Source of the DNA: DASTPP01 sp035762175
GTDB lineage: Bacteria > Myxococcota_A > Polyangia > Polyangiales > Polyangiaceae
NCBI GenBank assembly: GCA_035762175.1
Contig: DASTPP010000020.1
Location: 41,301 to 105,300 of the forward strand
Length of the DNA stretch: 64,000 bases
Direction of reading: 5' to 3'
Part shown: piece by piece, positions 26,094 through 34,639 of the stretch
Numbering within the stretch: position 1 is the first letter of the stretch
Layout: every line of letters begins with the position of its first letter
Notes under the pieces: model-generated
The model's input: the letters and a program-made list of their open reading frames with translations, nothing else
Databases searched by the model: none
What the model was told of the DNA's origin: nothing
Position numbers and translations under genes: made by a program

Positions 26094-26260
26094 CTATTCG
26101 CAGTCGATGATGCCGCTCTCGGGCGTCAGGTGCGCGGGGCAAGCGAAGAGGCGCGGGGAGGCGTCGGGCTCGTTGCAGAAGGGGCGGCCGGCGGTCGGCG
26201 GTCGGCGCGTCCGAGCAGAGCGCGCCGCCGCGGGCGGGCTCGACCTCGGAGCCTACCGTC
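26094..26260 (-). pseudogene. Tail of a duplicated kelch-lipoprotein gene
   Basis: The minus strand encodes GRPFCNEPDASPRLFACP, then AHLTPESGIIDCE and TAG, nearly identical to the last residues of the intact lipoprotein ending at 37199. Upstream, LCSDAP is in another frame. It is therefore a frameshifted fragment of a second copy. Confidence 0.8.
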
Positions 26261-26454
26261 CGGCAGCCCCTTCCGCCGCGGGCTGCACACGGCGAGCTCG
26301 ACCACGTTCGCCGGCGGGTTCACGCCCGCAGGCGCGGGCTCATCATTTCAGTGCGCCAAGGTGCGAGATTTGGCGGCAAGCAGGGTATTTATCATGAATG
26401 CTTAGGGCGCCCGGGGTGCGGGCGCATTCGGGGTGACGTGGTACCTTCGTCGAT

Positions 26455-28551
26455 ATGAGCAATCGACGATCGCTGCAGGGTGGGTGGTGCTTCCTGCTGG
26501 GGTGTGGGCTCGCCGTCGGCGCTCTGGCTTGTGGCGACGACGATGACGGCGGGGGCGCGGGGGCGGCTGGCACCGGGGGCGGCACATCGGGCAGCAGCCA
26601 AGGCGGCAGGGGCGGTTCGGCAGGCGCAGGCGGCTCGGCGGGCGCAGGCGGCTCGGCAGGTGCGGGCGGTTCGGCGGGTGCAGGCGGCTCAGCGGGCGCG
26701 GGTGGCTCGGCCGGCGCCGGCGGCTCGGCGGGCGCGGGCGGTTCGGCAGGCGCGGGCGGCGCCCTGACGCCTCGGCTCGACGAGACCTTCGGCGATCATG
26801 GGGTCGTCACGTTTCGGCCGGCCGGCGTCTACCCTTCCGAGTACGAAATCGCGTCTGCGTTCGTGCAGCCCGACGACAAGCTCGTGCTCGGCGCTAGCGG
26901 CCGCATCGACATCGTTGACTCGGCCAACGCCACGCAGCCTACGGCCGCGTTTCTGCTGCGCCTCGACGGTGACAGCCTCGACGTGGGGTTCGGCCAGAGC
27001 GGCCGGGTGGCTCTGCAGCGCGACACCAGCGCCAATTTCTTCGACGACGATGTCTGGTGGGCTTCGATGGATCGGGGCTCTGGCACGCTCTTCGCCCACG
27101 TGCGCCACTTCTCGATGGGCATCGAGCCGCCACCCAGCATCGTGCCCTTTCACTGGGCGATCGACGCGGCGGGCACGCCCGTCGCGAGCCACTACGTCGA
27201 TGGCGGCGAGCCGACGGACGGCCCCTACGTCGTGTCGTCGGGCGACGAGTGCTTCGCCGTGCGCCGCGTCCCGGCCTCGCCGGGCGGCGACGAGGCGAGC
27301 CGGCTCGAGTTCGCCGAGTGCGTCAGCGACGCGGCATTTTCGTACACGTACGACGCGCCCCTCGACGCGACGCCGGGGCTCACCGTATTTCCCTTTGCGT
27401 CCGCGGGCCGCGCCGCGGTGCCCCGGCCCGCCGGCCCCGGCAAGCATTGGTTCGCCGTGGCCCGGCGGTCGTCGGGCGAGCTCGGCCTGCTCAGGCTGCG
27501 TCACGAGGGCGGCGTCAACCTGTCGCTCGACCCGGCCTTCGGCCTCGGCAGCGGGGTCTTCTTGGTCAAGCCCGACGCCCTCGACGCCTCGCTCGCCCGC
27601 GTCGCCACGGCCGTCGCGCACGACCCCGCGAGCGGCGGCGCCTACCTCGCCGGCTTTACCAGGGGCCCGCTCGGGCCCGACGGCGAGCAGAGGCTGCCCT
27701 TTCTCATCAAGGTTCTGGCCAGCGGCCAGGGCGTCGACGCCGCGTTCGCCGGTGGCATCGTCCGGGGCGAGAGCGGCGAGAGCGCGTGGCCGTGCCTCGT
27801 CGTCGACGCAGAGGGGCGCCCGATCGTAGGCGGGCGCAGCGCCGGCGCCCCGCTGCTCCAGCGCTTTACCGCCGCGGGCGCCCCCGACGAGACCTTCGGG
27901 CCCGGCGGCATCGTGCCGCTGCCCTTCGCCCCCGACCGCTGCGCCCTCGACAACGAGGGCCGCCTGCTCGTCGCCGGCGCGTTCGTCGACGCGGCCGGCG
28001 TGGCCGCCCTGCGCGTCGGGCGGGTGCGCCTCGACGGCGGAGCCTTCGGCGAAGGCGCCCCCCCGGCCGACGATCCGGCAGCGACCTGCGCCCAGCTCGA
28101 CGTCGGCGAGCCCGAGGGCCCCTCGACCGCGCGCCCGATGCTCAACCGCGCGGGCACGGCGGTGACGACCTCCCCGCCGCTCGCGACCGTCATGGCCAAG
28201 GGCCTGCTCGGCGCGGGCGACGTCGACTGGCTACGCTTTTACGGCCACACGATTGGCAGCCTCGCCCCCGCGCCCAAGGTGAGCGTCACCGACTCGCTGT
28301 CGCCGCTCGAGGTCTGCCTTTACGTCACCGACAACGACGCCTTCTCGTGCTCGCCTCCCCTTACGCCGGCCCCCGACGAGGCGCCCGGCTTCCGCGGTTG
28401 CTGCGGCGAGGGGGGCGCAGCAATCACGTATACGTCGCCCGGCCCCGGCCAAGACGTCGACTCGGCCGACCTGCTCGTGCGCGTCGCGCGCCCCGCCTCC
28501 GGCGGCACGACGTGCGAGCTCTATCACCTCGAGGGCTCGTTCGTCTTCTGA
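26455..28551 (+). CDS. Large lipoprotein with delta-60 (DUF5122) repeats
   Basis: A 698-aa surface lipoprotein. The signal ends VGALAC (lipobox). Residues about 40-103 are a Gly/Ser/Ala linker with repeated SAGAGG. A beta-propeller-like body follows, with delta-60/DUF5122 repeats such as LDETFGDHGVVTF, QPDDKLVLGASG, DVGFGQSGRVAL and PDETFGPGGIVPLP. The C-terminal module (DVDWLRFYG, EVCLYVTDN, GCCGEGG) is shared with the lipoprotein at 7043. A TACCTT box 7 bases before the ATG suggests a leaderless transcript. Function is unknown; such proteins are presumed cell-surface or adhesion proteins. Confidence 0.88.
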   Translation: MSNRRSLQGGWCFLLGCGLAVGALACGDDDDGGGAGAAGTGGGTSGSSQGGRGGSAGAGGSAGAGGSAGAGGSAGAGGSAGAGGSAGAGGSAGAGGSAGAGGALTPRLDETFGDHGVVTFRPAGVYPSEYEIASAFVQPDDKLVLGASGRIDIVDSANATQPTAAFLLRLDGDSLDVGFGQSGRVALQRDTSANFFDDDVWWASMDRGSGTLFAHVRHFSMGIEPPPSIVPFHWAIDAAGTPVASHYVDGGEPTDGPYVVSSGDECFAVRRVPASPGGDEASRLEFAECVSDAAFSYTYDAPLDATPGLTVFPFASAGRAAVPRPAGPGKHWFAVARRSSGELGLLRLRHEGGVNLSLDPAFGLGSGVFLVKPDALDASLARVATAVAHDPASGGAYLAGFTRGPLGPDGEQRLPFLIKVLASGQGVDAAFAGGIVRGESGESAWPCLVVDAEGRPIVGGRSAGAPLLQRFTAAGAPDETFGPGGIVPLPFAPDRCALDNEGRLLVAGAFVDAAGVAALRVGRVRLDGGAFGEGAPPADDPAATCAQLDVGEPEGPSTARPMLNRAGTAVTTSPPLATVMAKGLLGAGDVDWLRFYGHTIGSLAPAPKVSVTDSLSPLEVCLYVTDNDAFSCSPPLTPAPDEAPGFRGCCGEGGAAITYTSPGPGQDVDSADLLVRVARPASGGTTCELYHLEGSFVF
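26620..26760 (+). repeat. 18-bp coding repeat for SAGAGG
   Basis: About eight imperfect copies of an 18-bp unit (GGCTCGGCGGGCGCAGGC and variants) encode the lipoprotein linker. The same unit appears on the other strand at the right window edge (63930-64000) in the GH43 lipoprotein. It is a likely site of length variation and recombination. Confidence 0.85.
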
Positions 28552-28698
28552 CCCCCATCGGCCCTCGCGGGGGCCGCGCCCGCGCCTCTCTCTGACCCAA
28601 TCGACCCTCGCGGGGGCCGCGCCCGCGCCGCTCAAGCGGCGAGCGTCGCGAGCATCGCCGCGAGGTCTTCGCGCAGCGCTGCTTCGAACGGGCCGCCC

Positions 28699-29163
28699 TC
28701 AGCCCGCGCCCGGGGTCTTCGCCCCGTCGAAGCCGCGGGCGACGACGACCTTCTTCTCTCGCACGTCGACGTCGCGGCGGGAGCGGCCCTCGAGGCCGGC
28801 ACTCAGACGGTCGTCCGAGTCGCCGGTCACGACCGTCGCGATCGAGTTATGATCGAAGCTGACGAAAAAGACAAACTCACCGGGGAACCACGTCGCAAGA
28901 TGCGACACGTTGAAGTCGCCCGCCGGCCCGCCCGCCCGGACGGGCCCGAGCTCGTCGAGTGCGGCCTTGGCGGCGCGTTCGAGCGCGTCCAAACTCGAAC
29001 CGAGGGGGAGCGCGTCGCTCGGCGTCGTGAAGAACGCGGTGCCGTTCTCGAACACGACCCAGGCCATATGCTCGGGCGGGCCCGAGCCGCTCGTGGGGTT
29101 CGGGTTCGTGAAGAGATGTTCGATCACCGATGCGGCGCTTCTCGGCTCGGGGGGCGTGGCCAT
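28699..29163 (-). CDS. Hypothetical protein, 154 aa
   Basis: A small soluble protein without signal peptide. It shows alternating strand and helix segments (MAWVVFENGTAFFTT, LDALERAAKAALDELG, GEFVFFVSFDHNSIATVV) and a basic tail ending ARGFDGAKTPGAG. The composition is that of a genuine protein, but I recognise no family. The ATG at 29163 is preceded on its strand by TATACT (29170-29175), an excellent -10 at leaderless distance. It is divergent from a small frameshifted gene on the right. Confidence 0.65.
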   Translation of the reverse strand: MATPPEPRSAASVIEHLFTNPNPTSGSGPPEHMAWVVFENGTAFFTTPSDALPLGSSLDALERAAKAALDELGPVRAGGPAGDFNVSHLATWFPGEFVFFVSFDHNSIATVVTGDSDDRLSAGLEGRSRRDVDVREKKVVVARGFDGAKTPGAG

Positions 29164-29169
29164 GGGGCG

Positions 29170-29175
29170 AGAGTA
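29170..29175 (-). promoter_or_regulatory. -10-like TATACT at leaderless distance
   Basis: TATACT on the minus strand ends 6 bases before the ATG at 29163. It is the closest match to the bacterial -10 consensus among the starts in this window. Confidence 0.5.
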
Positions 29176-29255
29176 TACCGCTCGGCGCCCCGGCCCGAGC
29201 TCCGATGCGACCGGCTGCTTTACGCCCCTGCGTCGCCGGCCTTAGCGTGGCGGCC

Positions 29256-29488
29256 ATGGCACATTTTTTCGTTCTGCAGCCCGGCGACTGGGCCGATGCC
29301 GACGCGCACCTTTGCCAGGCGCACGCTGACGCGGCCTCGCGCACCTGGCAAGTGGCCGAGACCCAGGGCGTGCTCTTCTTCAAGAAGCCGAGCCTGCTGC
29401 GCGCCGTGCTCGCGCAGCCCCCCGGCAGCACGTCGAAACGACCTGGGCCGTGCTGCTCGCGAAGCCGACGCCGCCTTACGAAGAATGA
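29256..29488 (+). pseudogene. Small hypothetical gene frameshifted in a C6 run
   Basis: The ATG at 29256 opens MAHFFVLQPGDWADADAHL and continues to PSLLRAVLAQ. After a run of six C (29420-29425) the likely continuation lies in another frame: RQHVETTWAVLLAKPTPPYEE with TGA at 29488. One extra C would give a clean protein of about 77 aa. Its end resembles the end of the protein at 39637-40176 (LETAWAILHTKPAPSYEG), and the same terminator follows both. TAGCGT 7 bases before the ATG suggests a leaderless start. Confidence 0.6.
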
Positions 29489-29495
29489 ACGGCAC

Positions 29496-29527
29496 GTCGG
29501 GGCGGGCGCTCGGTAGCCCGCCCCGAC
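29496..29527 (+). terminator. 12-bp-stem terminator, copy 1
   Basis: GTCGGGGCGGGC pairs perfectly with GCCCGCCCCGAC around an 8-nt loop, 8 bases after the stop codon. The hairpin and the next 40 or so bases recur after the gene ending at 40176. Confidence 0.75.
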
Positions 29528-29636
29528 CTGCGTCCGGCCCCCTGCGGGGGGCGCCCGGGGTGCTACTGCCCCTCAGCCTCCTGCTCGACGAAAGGGTGCG
29601 TTTTCCGGGTTTACGCTGCCCGTCGCGCGGGTCGGT

Positions 29637-29742
29637 TACCTTCTTCGGTTACCTTCTGGCGCTCAAACTACTCGCGCGAGACGACTGGCACCGCCCGCAA
29701 GACCGAGTCGATATCCGGGCCCTGGTGGGCGTCGCGACGTAA
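29637..29742 (+). pseudogene. Nucleotidyltransferase-like C-terminal remnant
   Basis: One frame reads YLLALKLLARDDWHRPQDRV then DIRALVGVAT and TAA. This is the helix following the active site of AbiEii-type nucleotidyltransferases (LLAxK...RPQDxxDI). The catalytic part is missing. Confidence 0.5.
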
Positions 29743-30091
29743 CCGCTGCATGAAGACGCGTTCTTGAGGACGCGCCTGCCGAGGCGCATCCTCGGCGGCG
29801 TGCAAGCGGCTCCCTCAGCCCGTCGGGCGTTGCCCTTCCGCGGCCAGCGCCGGCGGCACGGTGTCACGCCGGCCTTTGCCGCCGGGACCCCGCTTCGGCT
29901 CGCCCGCGTCGTCGCACTCCCCTTCGGCGGGCTTTACGCAGCGGTTACAGTTCGATTCCCCAATCCCGCGACGGACCCCGGGGGCGGACACAGCGGTGGG
30001 CACGGGGCTGGCACAAACGCCGGGGCCGGGGCGATGTGCCAGGGGTTGGCGAGCCGTCGGCCCTCTGCCCGCGCGCGCGGGCGGCGCGGCT
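29743..30091. other. Downstream region of the TIR-STAND gene
   Basis: No gene is supported. A short minus-strand frame (GEPKRGPGGKGRRDTVP) weakly resembles the Lys-rich end of the tnpC fragment at 33810 and might be a trace of another IS66 copy. Otherwise I see nothing. Confidence 0.3.
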
Positions 30092-33000
30092 TCACCGGGC
30101 TTGCCCCGCGGCCCGCTTCCGCGCGCCGCCCGGCGAGAACGACCGCTGCAAGGGGGCGCTGCCCGGCGCACGCGGGGGCCAAGGGGGGGCGTTCGCCCGT
30201 CGGCCGCGAATCAGGGGCGGCCGGAAGGCGTCGGCCACCGGGACGGGGCCCGAAGAGGTCGGCGCGGGCTCGAGCGGGCTTCGCTGCGCCGCGAGCCACG
30301 CGCGAATTTGCGACATCTGCGCGTCGTCGCGCGAGAGCCCCTCGCGGTCGAGCGCCGAGAGCAGCTCGGACGTCGCGTCGTAGTGCGCCTCGGCGTCGTC
30401 GCGCCGGCCGAGCGCGTCGTAGACGGCGGCGAGGCGCCCGTGGGCCAGCAAGAGCTCTTTTCGCCATTGCGCGCAGGCGTGGCCGCTTTCGACGAGCGCC
30501 CTTCGGATGGCCAGGGTGCTCCGGAACGCGCCGAGGGCGTCGCCGAGCCGGCCCGCCCGCACGTAGGCCTTGCCGAGTTTGTTGTGCGCGCCCGAGAGCT
30601 CGCGCCACCGTTCGACGTCGGCGGGGCCGCGCTCGGCGAGCGCTTGGCGCACGGCGACGCTGCTTCGGAGCGCGCCGAGGGCCTCGTCGACCTGGCCGGT
30701 CGCGAGGCAGAGGTCGCCGAGCCGCGCGTACGCGTCGTCGAGATCGTGTTGCCACTCGGCCTTGGTCGGGTCGTGCTCGGCGAGCGCCTTGCAGACGGCG
30801 AGGCCGCTCCGGAACGCGCCGAGGGCGTCGTCGACCCGCCCCGCCCGCGCGTAGGCGTCGCCGAGCCGCTTGTGGCAGGCCGAGAGGTCGCGCCGGCGCT
30901 GGAACGAGTACGGGTCGGCGCCGACGAGCTTCTGAAAGATGGTGACCCTGTGCTGAAACGCGCCGAGGGCGTCATCGACCCGGCCCGTCTCCGCGTAGAG
31001 GTCGCCCAGCCACTCGTACGAGAGGGCGAGGTCGCGCTGCCACTGGGCGTCGGACGGGTCGCGCTCGGCCTGCCGGACGAAGTACTCGTGTGCCTGCCGA
31101 TGCAGCGCCGTCGCCTCGTCGAGCTTGCCCTGCTCGCGCAGCAGGTCGGCCTGCTGGTGGAGGGTCAGGGCGCGCGCGCGGCTCGCGTCGTCGCGCGCGC
31201 CGGCCAGCCTTTCGAGGTCGTCGAGCAGCTTGCGCGACAGCGCGAGGAGCCGCTGCCGCACGGCGAAGGCCCCCGCGATCGGCCGCAGCTCGCGTTCGAG
31301 CCGGGTGACGTCTTTGGCGGCCGAGAGCACGGAGGCGAAGCCCTTGCGCGCGGCCTGCTGCTCTTGGGCCAGCCGGCGCGCCCGGCGCGACCGGGCGGCG
31401 TGGCTGCTGGCGAAGAGCTCGACCATCGCCGGGTCGAGGCCCAGCTCGCGCGCCACGTCGGCCCCCAGCCAGGCCCCGAATTCGTGCAGCTCTTGGGTGT
31501 CGAGCAGCCCCGCCGGGCCCCGCCCCAGGCGCTCCCAGTCGTGGACCTTGGCCTCGAGCTGGCGGCGCCTCTGCTCGCCCTCGCGCAGCTCGCGCAGCCA
31601 GCCGGTGAGCGCGGGCCAGCCGGCGATCAGCGCCGCGTGCGCCAGATCGACGCGCCGCCCCGATTGCCCTTCGGCCCCGCCCAGCGTGACGAGCCGTCCC
31701 TCGGCGAGGTGGCGCAAGACCGCGTCGAAGAGGGCGGCCCCTTCGCCGGCGGCGCGCAGCGCGCCCTCGGGCTGCTGCCGCGGGGTGTCGGGCCCGCCCT
31801 CGCCCAGGCGAACGAGGCGCACGAAGATGCGCCGCGCGATCGGCTCGCCCCCCTCGGGCAGCGCGGCAAGGACCGCGTCGGCGTGGCGGGCCAGGGCCAC
31901 CTCGAGCCCGCTGCCCTTGCCGCTGCCCCCGTCGCGAGGGCGCCGCAAGGCCTCATAGCTCGCCAGCGTCAAAAGCCGCCGCTCGCCCCGCGCGTGCCGG
32001 CGCTCCCAGAGCAGGACGAGCGTCTCTTGCAAGAGCGGCAGCACGCCGACGCCCTGCCCCGCCTCGTGCGCCAGCCGCTCGAGCAGCCTCGGCTCGACGT
32101 GCACGCCCCGCGCCTCGGCCGGGCGGCAAATGGCCTCGCGCAGCGCGTCGTCGCGCAGCGGGCCGAGCTCGAGCCGTTGCTCGGGCCGCACCGGCCAGAG
32201 CCGGCTGCTCATCAGCTGCGGGTAGAAGTCGGCCCGCATCGTCGCCACGAGCGAGCAGCGCGGCTCGCCGCGCAGCGCCTTGAGCGCGGCGAGAAAGCGC
32301 TGCGCCTCGTCGCCGTCGGCGAGGGTGAAGATCTCTTCGAGCGGGTCGACGACGAGCAGGACGCGGTGCTCGGCCGCCTCGCCCCCGAGCAGCGCGGCGA
32401 CGGCCTCGTCGAGGCGCTGGCCCTCGGCCTGCCCCAGCGCCTGGGCCAGCGCCGCCATGGGCGCCTGCCCCGGCCGCACGCGGCGCACCAGAAAGCGCGC
32501 CCCATGCCCCTGGCGCGCGTCGCGCTCGACGCGCGGCAAGAGCCCCGCCCGCAGCAGCGACGACTTGCCCGACCCCGAGGGGCCGACGACGAACATGTGG
32601 CCCGCCGGCTTGCGCAGCCGCCGGTACAGCTCTTCGACCTCGGCGTCGCGGCCAAAAAAGAGCGCGCGCTGCTCGGCGCTGTAGGGCGCCATGCCCGGGT
32701 AGGGGCAGGCGAGCTCGTCGGCGGCGGGCTCGGGCTGCCCGAGCAGGTCGCGCAGGCGCGTCATCGCCTCGTCCCACGGCTCGCCGTCGAAGCAGTCGAG
32801 CCGCACCCGGAAGTCGAGGTGCAGGGGCAGCTCGCAGGGCTCGCGGCAGACGAGCAGCAGGCGGTGCTCGGTGACGGCCAGGTGCGACGCGAGCGAGGCG
32901 GCGTGGTCGTTCCACGCGTCCGACAGGAAGGCGCGGCTGAGCACCAAGAGCGTATAGCGGCAGCGCGCCATCGCCTCGGCGATCTCGAGGTGCTTCGGCC

Positions 33001-33136
33001 CGCCGGGGCGGTCGTCGCCCCGGGTGTGAACCTGGCCCGGCTTCAAGCCGAGCGAAGGCAAGAGGTAGCCATCAACCCACGCCCGGTCGGCATCTGCTGC
33101 GCAGACGTGCAAGAGCAAGCCTTGCCGGCTGGTCAT
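30092..33136 (-). CDS. TIR-like/nSTAND1 NTPase/TPR protein
   Basis: A 1014-aa cytosolic signalling protein. Residues about 1-140 are TIR-like (LLLHVCAADADRAWVDGYL, CRYTLLVLSRAFLSDAWND). The nSTAND1 ATPase follows: PYPGMAPYSAEQRALFFGRD at its start, Walker A VVGPSGSGKSSLLRAGLLP and Walker B VLLVVDPLEEIF. After a helical region, residues about 690-960 are tetratricopeptide repeats with recurrent GDAYARAGRVDDALGAFRS-type units. In this architecture TPRs sense, the NTPase oligomerises and the TIR is the effector (NAD cleavage or signalling), as in antiphage and cell-death systems. The ATG at 33136 has GAGGGG 6 bases upstream. The neighbour beyond IS66 debris is a caspase-TIR fusion. Confidence 0.87.
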   Translation of the reverse strand: MTSRQGLLLHVCAADADRAWVDGYLLPSLGLKPGQVHTRGDDRPGGPKHLEIAEAMARCRYTLLVLSRAFLSDAWNDHAASLASHLAVTEHRLLLVCREPCELPLHLDFRVRLDCFDGEPWDEAMTRLRDLLGQPEPAADELACPYPGMAPYSAEQRALFFGRDAEVEELYRRLRKPAGHMFVVGPSGSGKSSLLRAGLLPRVERDARQGHGARFLVRRVRPGQAPMAALAQALGQAEGQRLDEAVAALLGGEAAEHRVLLVVDPLEEIFTLADGDEAQRFLAALKALRGEPRCSLVATMRADFYPQLMSSRLWPVRPEQRLELGPLRDDALREAICRPAEARGVHVEPRLLERLAHEAGQGVGVLPLLQETLVLLWERRHARGERRLLTLASYEALRRPRDGGSGKGSGLEVALARHADAVLAALPEGGEPIARRIFVRLVRLGEGGPDTPRQQPEGALRAAGEGAALFDAVLRHLAEGRLVTLGGAEGQSGRRVDLAHAALIAGWPALTGWLRELREGEQRRRQLEAKVHDWERLGRGPAGLLDTQELHEFGAWLGADVARELGLDPAMVELFASSHAARSRRARRLAQEQQAARKGFASVLSAAKDVTRLERELRPIAGAFAVRQRLLALSRKLLDDLERLAGARDDASRARALTLHQQADLLREQGKLDEATALHRQAHEYFVRQAERDPSDAQWQRDLALSYEWLGDLYAETGRVDDALGAFQHRVTIFQKLVGADPYSFQRRRDLSACHKRLGDAYARAGRVDDALGAFRSGLAVCKALAEHDPTKAEWQHDLDDAYARLGDLCLATGQVDEALGALRSSVAVRQALAERGPADVERWRELSGAHNKLGKAYVRAGRLGDALGAFRSTLAIRRALVESGHACAQWRKELLLAHGRLAAVYDALGRRDDAEAHYDATSELLSALDREGLSRDDAQMSQIRAWLAAQRSPLEPAPTSSGPVPVADAFRPPLIRGRRANAPPWPPRAPGSAPLQRSFSPGGARKRAAGQAR

Positions 33137-33208
33137 CGTCGCCCCTCCCCCCTTCGCCCCGCGAGGCGCACCCCTTCCGGGCGCCCCGCGGGAGCGGAAG
33201 GTTGAACC

Positions 33209-33230
33209 TGATGGGGATATTGCCCCATCA
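33209..33230. promoter_or_regulatory. TGATGGGG-ATATTG-CCCCATCA palindrome
   Basis: A perfect 8-bp inverted repeat with a 6-bp AT-rich centre lies about 75 bp upstream of the TIR-STAND start codon, in an AT-richer pocket (ATTAAACCCGTACGTTAAATT follows at 33230-33250). It is a good candidate operator. Confidence 0.5.
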
Positions 33231-33618
33231 TTAAACCCGTACGTTAAATTAGGCGTTCCGACAACGAGAGAAACGACAAAAAATCGGCCCGCCCGCGCCG
33301 ACCTGAGCCGCATCGCCTTGGCGCCATGGCCGAGCCTCGCCCCGCCGCGCGGGCTCGCCTGCGGCTGCGCCCGATGCCCCCCAGAGGCAACCCGCGTGTT
33401 TCGTTCCCCCGTTCCGCGGGCGGTGCATGAATCCGTCCGAGGCCGAGGCGGCCAAGAGGGCCCTTCGCCGCGCCAGGGTACCTGGCCACGCGCTTGCGAG
33501 AAGAAGGGGGCAAAAGGGTCTCTACGAGTCTCACAATCAGTCGAGCAACAAACCCAACGCTGGCCCTCGGCGCCCGAAGCCCTCGCCCCTCGTAGGCATC
33601 GTGGCCGAGTCGATTCTG

Positions 33619-33728
33619 ATACGAGCGGCGGGTGACCTTGCCCGCCCTTCGGGCACCCGGAACTCGCCTCCGGCTCAACCAGCAGGGCACCCGCCCTCCG
33701 AGCGGGCAAGGTCACCCGCCGCTCGTAT
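33619..33728. mobile_element. 110-bp MITE-like element with 27-bp perfect inverted repeats (copy 1)
   Basis: Arms 33619-33645 and 33702-33728 (ATACGAGCGGCGGGTGACCT and so on) are perfect complements and extend a few bases further with one mismatch (TCTGAT/TCTCAT). The interior is non-coding. A second, right-truncated copy in the opposite orientation lies at 42682-42766. Confidence 0.8.
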
Positions 33729-33809
33729 GAGAGCAGAGCCATGGGGCGACGCGCCCCTCGGCTTGCCCCGATTCTGTGGCCCCTCGCGACCTTTCGAGGG
33801 CTGGACGCG

Positions 33810-34229
33810 CTACGAATTCGTGTCGACGTACTTCGCCGGCGGCGGTCGCTTCGTCGCCCGGCCCTTGCCCCCCCGGCGCCGCTTCGGCTCGCCCGCTTCG
33901 CCCTCGGGGGCGGCGGCGGGGGCGGCGCGCTCGGCGTCGTCGAGCGCCTGCTCCAGCCGCTGGACCTCGGCGAACAAGGCGTCGAAGGCCAGCTGCTCGC
34001 CACAGGCTTCGACGCGCTCGGCCGTTTCGACGAACAGGCGGCGGCGCAGCAAGGCGAGGTGCTCGAGCGCGCGCGGGTACGCCTTCCGCAGGCTCTCGAG
34101 GCCCTGCCGCGCTTCGTCCCGCTCGCGCTCGGCGGCGGCGAGCCGGGCCTTCGTCGCCGCGAGCTCGGCCTCGAGCCGCGTGACACGCGGCTCGGACGTC
34201 GGCACAGGCGCGTCGGCGACGGCGGGCAC
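33810..34229 (-). pseudogene. IS66 TnpC, N-terminal fragment
   Basis: A 139-aa frame from GTG 34229 has the IS66 TnpC N-terminal coiled coil (LEAELAATKARLAAAERERD) and the landmark LALLRRRLFVETAERVE. A Lys/Arg-rich end (PKRRRGGKGRATKRP) leads into unrelated residues and TAG. The DDE domain, about 350 residues, is missing. Confidence 0.8.
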
Positions 34230-34282
34230 GCCCGTCTCTTACGCGAGGCGCGCGTCGGCTGTCGAGCCCCTCATGCCCGCGA

Positions 34283-34639
34283 TCAATGCACGCGCCGCCG
34301 CGGCGGGCGCGCGCCCCCCGAGGCCGGTGCGATCGGCCGGCCGTCGAGCAAGGCTTCCAAGGTCGCTTCGTCGACTTCGACGTGCGCGGCCCCGCCCTCG
34401 GGCGCCTCGGGCAGGGCGAAGGTGCCGCGGTCGAGCTTCCTCCAAAAGAGGCAGACCCCGGAGCCGTCGGCGAAGGCCACCTTTGCCGTCGTGCGTCGCC
34501 GCCCGACGAAGACGAAGAGCGCGCCCGAGCGCGCGTCGTCGCCGACGCGCTCGCGCACCCAGCCCGAAAGCCGCTCGAAGCCGAAGCGCAGGTCGACCGG
34601 CTCGAGGGCGACGAAGACCTGCACGCCGTCCGGGATCAT
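34283..34639 (-). CDS. tnpB: IS66 accessory protein TnpB
   Basis: A 118-aa protein, the normal length for IS66 TnpB/Orf2. Hallmarks are MIPDGVQVFVALEPVDLRFG, SGALFVFVGRRRTTAKV and CLFWRKLDRGTFALPE. The frame is intact. It starts inside the stop codon of the upstream tnpA frame (ATGA at 34636-34639) and is followed after 53 bp by the truncated tnpC. IS66 TnpB is needed for transposition, but with tnpC gone the element should be immobile. It is probably a leftover of an insertion between the two TIR genes. Confidence 0.92.
   Translation of the reverse strand: MIPDGVQVFVALEPVDLRFGFERLSGWVRERVGDDARSGALFVFVGRRRTTAKVAFADGSGVCLFWRKLDRGTFALPEAPEGGAAHVEVDEATLEALLDGRPIAPASGGARPPRRRVH

Noticed and set aside
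24398..26454. Retron with Septu-type effectors
   Set aside because: A reverse transcriptase or msr/msd-like RNA was looked for around the ATPase/HNH pair and not found, so a stand-alone Septu is the better reading.
29930..29980. tRNA-like T-arm (GTTCGATTC) downstream of the TIR-STAND gene
   Set aside because: Flanking bases do not pair into a T-stem and no anticodon or acceptor arm is present.
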